Below, piece by piece: positions 62,185 through 64,000 of a DNA stretch of 64,000 nt (its first letter is position 1; every line of letters begins with the position of its first letter). The notes beneath the pieces were generated by a model. The model was given only the letters and a program-made list of their open reading frames with translations. It ran no database searches and was not told the DNA's origin. Made by a program: the position numbers and the translations under genes. Origin of the DNA: Cymbidium sinense (taxonomy: Eukaryota; Streptophyta; Magnoliopsida; Asparagales; Orchidaceae); contig CM038229.1 in the NCBI GenBank assembly GCA_021442155.1, positions 93,963,716 through 94,027,715 on the forward strand. Reading direction: 5' to 3'.

Positions 62185-62685
62185 AAGTTTATTTTTAATA
62201 GAAGACAAATTTACATTCAATATTTCTTCTTTTTAATTTCATCAACCAAGTAGCACCCTAAGTTTTCTCAAACATAAGCGATGACATGGATTAGAAATGA
62301 GCATCCATAGAGCAAATAAAAAACCCAAGATAAATAGAACTGTCTCTACTGTAAAGACACAATTCCATAAGAAGTAGATTAGATCGAATGTTCTTCAGTC
62401 TCTCCAGTTCCCATCAGAACCACCCCTGCCTCTCGAGTAGCGGGATCCGTCATCATATCCCTGATCTCTCCCTTTGCCACCACCACGACTATAACCTCCA
62501 TCGCTCCTCCCACCTCCATAACCACCACTGCTCCAACCACCACCTCCATATCCACCAGCACCACTAGATCCCCCACCACAACTGTGATGATCACCGCCTC
62601 TGCCTTTGCCTCCTCCGTTAGATCTAAACTAAGCCTAGTTCATGGTGATCTTCCTGCTGTTAAGGTTCTACCCATTCTTAGGGTT
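62185..62685 (-). pseudogene. GRP 3'-end fragment 5
   Basis: Minus reading from 62681: KNG, stop, NLNSRKITMN, stop, then an open glycine-rich tail FRSNGGGKGRGG, GGGSSGAGGYGGGGWSSGGY, GGGRSDGGYSRGGGKGRDQ, GYDDGSRYSRGRGGSDGNWRD and a TGA stop near 62396. Here the tail is uninterrupted. The 3' UTR runs to a T run near 62191. Upstream it abuts TTAGGGTTTAGAG at 62677. Confidence 0.8.
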
Positions 62686-62965
62686 TAGAGTTTGTTCAGG
62701 GTTTAGGTTTGGGGTTTAGAGTTTAGGGTTGTAGGTTTTAGGATTTAGGATTTAGGGTTTAGGGTTTAGCATTTAGAGTTTATTTTATGGTTTAGGGTTT
62801 AGGGTTTAGGGTTTAGGGTTTTAGGGTTTAGGATTTAGGGTTTAGGGTTTATCGTTTAGGGTTTTAGGGTTTATGGTTTAAGGTTTAGGGTTGTAGGTTT
62901 AGGGTTTAGGGTTAGTTTTAAGGTTTAGGGTTTAGGGTTTAGGATTTAGTTTTAATGATTTCTTT
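62677..62965 (+). repeat. TTTAGGG array
   Basis: One of the cleaner arrays; four or more perfect TTTAGGG units in a row near 62786-62820, with variants TTGTAGG and TTATGG. G-rich strand on plus. Confidence 0.9.
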
Positions 62966-63784
62966 TCTTAAATTAAGTAAACTAGTAGGTTTAAGTTTAT
63001 TTAGTTTAATTAGTTAATTGTTTATTATTTGAGTTTATTTTATTTTTTTATTTTAATTTAAATTTATTTTTTATTTTTATTTATTTTAGTTTATTTATTT
63101 TATGTTTATTTATTTTAGTTTTTTTTTTAGGTTTAGGTAATTTTTTAGTTGAGTTATTTTTTTGTATGTTTAGGTTTTATTCTTTATTTTTAGGTTTAGG
63201 CTTAGGTTTTTATTTTATTTTTTTAGGTTTAGGTTTTATGTTTAGGTTTTAGGTTTATTTCTAAGTTTTATTTTTTAGTTTAGATTTAGGCTTATTTTTA
63301 GTTTATTTTATTTTATTTAATTTAGTTTATTTTATTTTAAGTTTAGGTTTAGGATTTATTTATTTATGTTTAGGTTTAGGTTTATTTTAGTTTGTTTATT
63401 TTATTTTTATTTTAGTTTTAGATTTTTTTTATTTTAGGGTTTTGGTTTTATTTTTTATTTATTTTTTAGTTTTATTTTTAGGTTTATTTTTTAGGTTTAG
63501 ATTTCTATTTAGTTTTTATTTTGTTTTATTTTAGGTTTATTTTGATTTTTATTTTAGGTTTAGTTTTTATTTTATTCAGGTTTTTTATTTATTTAGTTTA
63601 GTTTAGGTTTTTATTTATTTTATTTTAGTTTAGTTTTTATTTTTTATTTTATTTTTTTATGTTTAGGTTTAGGTTTAAGTTTTAGTTTGTGTTTTTTCTT
63701 TGTTTTAATTTTTTTATTTTACTTGGTTTATATTTTTTTATATTATTATTTTTAGGTTTCATTTAGTTTAGGTTTAGGTTTTAA
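62966..63784 (+). repeat. T-rich degenerate array
   Basis: TTTATTTTA and TTTAGG words with almost no C, as in 38876-42600. No coding content. Confidence 0.75.
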
Positions 63785-63885
63785 GCTTTTTAGGGTTTAG
63801 GGTTTAGGGTTTAGGGTTTGGATATTAGGGTTTAAGGTTTAGGGTTTAAGGTTTAAGTTTTAGGTTTAGGGTTTAAGATTTTATT
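63785..63885 (+). repeat. TTTAGGG array
   Basis: Four perfect TTTAGGG units near 63790-63820, then variants, up to a T run that marks the 3' end of the next GRP fragment. Confidence 0.85.
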
Positions 63886-64000
63886 TTTTTTAACAGACAA
63901 CAAATTCAGATTCAACATTTCTTCTTATCAATTTCATGAACCAAGTAGCACCCCAAGTATTCAAACACAAGCGATGACATAGATATAAAATGAGCACCCA
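63886..64000 (-). pseudogene. GRP 3'-end fragment 6, 3' UTR part only
   Basis: Contains the same 3' UTR as the other fragments (CAAATTCAGATTCAACATTT, CCAAGTAGCACCCCAAG, GCGATGACATAG, ATGAGCACCCA). The window ends before the coding part. Expect the glycine-rich tail just beyond position 64000. Confidence 0.75.

Noticed and set aside
61353..62594. Minus-strand ORFs of 70-95 codons over the GRP fragments (Val/Met-rich)
   Set aside because: They are out of frame with the glycine-rich reading, which is the frame shared between copies and ends at the stop followed by the conserved UTR.
1..64000. CRISPR arrays, rRNA genes or intact tRNA genes
   Set aside because: None seen; the regular repeats present are telomere-type arrays and LTR minisatellites.

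Overview
The window is plant nuclear repeat DNA, with no gene that looks intact. Three things point to a land plant, probably an angiosperm: the telomere-type heptamer is TTTAGGG, the dominant transposon is a Tat-type Ty3/gypsy element with two RNase H domains, and a captured host fragment resembles a plant glycine-rich RNA-binding protein (GRP7-like). I cannot name the species. Similarities between copies were judged by eye.

Layout. (1) 1-420: AT-rich leader with four imperfect hairpins sharing a loop sequence. (2) 421-10967: decayed Tat element, copy 1, with unassigned upstream coding remnant, gag, protease, RT, RNase H, archaeal-type RNase H, integrase and a long repeat-rich 3' non-coding stretch (R1). 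(3) 10968-17580: very long LTR (LTR1, sense), joined head to head to 17581-22578, the same LTR inverted. Together they form an imperfect palindrome of about 11.6 kb. (4) 22579-28546: Tat copy 2, starting within the protease/linker region, then R1. (5) 28547-35144: LTR2, sense, a solo LTR flanked by AGCTC/AGCCC. (6) 35145-37680: R2, the continuation of R1. (7) 37681-42600: TTTAGGG array, antisense GRP fragment 1, TTTAGGG array and a 3.7 kb T-rich, almost C-free degenerate array. (8) 42635-43009: protease fragment of Tat copy 3, interrupted by 43010-50177 (LTR3, antisense, about 7.2 kb, flanked by GGCCG/GGCCT), then the rest of copy 3 at 50178-55217. (9) 55218-57765: R2 again, without an LTR, so it is the empty site for LTR2. 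(10) 57766-64000: a second telomere-type/GRP satellite with five more GRP fragments, the last cut by the window end.

How it fits together. Copies 2 and 3 share the antisense LTR in the protease region, the same R1-R2 sequence and the same R2-to-TTTAGGG junction. They are therefore two copies of a macro-unit of at least 20 kb: protease fragment, inverted LTR, pol, R1, optional sense LTR, R2, telomere-type array, GRP fragments and T-rich array. Copies 1 and 2 share the sense LTR at an AGCCC-type site; copy 3 lacks it. All three pol copies carry different lesions in catalytic residues, so none can be active.

The most unusual part is the satellite in which the 3' end of a GRP-type gene (last part of the RRM, glycine-rich tail, stop and 3' UTR) is embedded antisense in TTTAGGG repeats at least six times, with the same upstream junction in all five complete copies.
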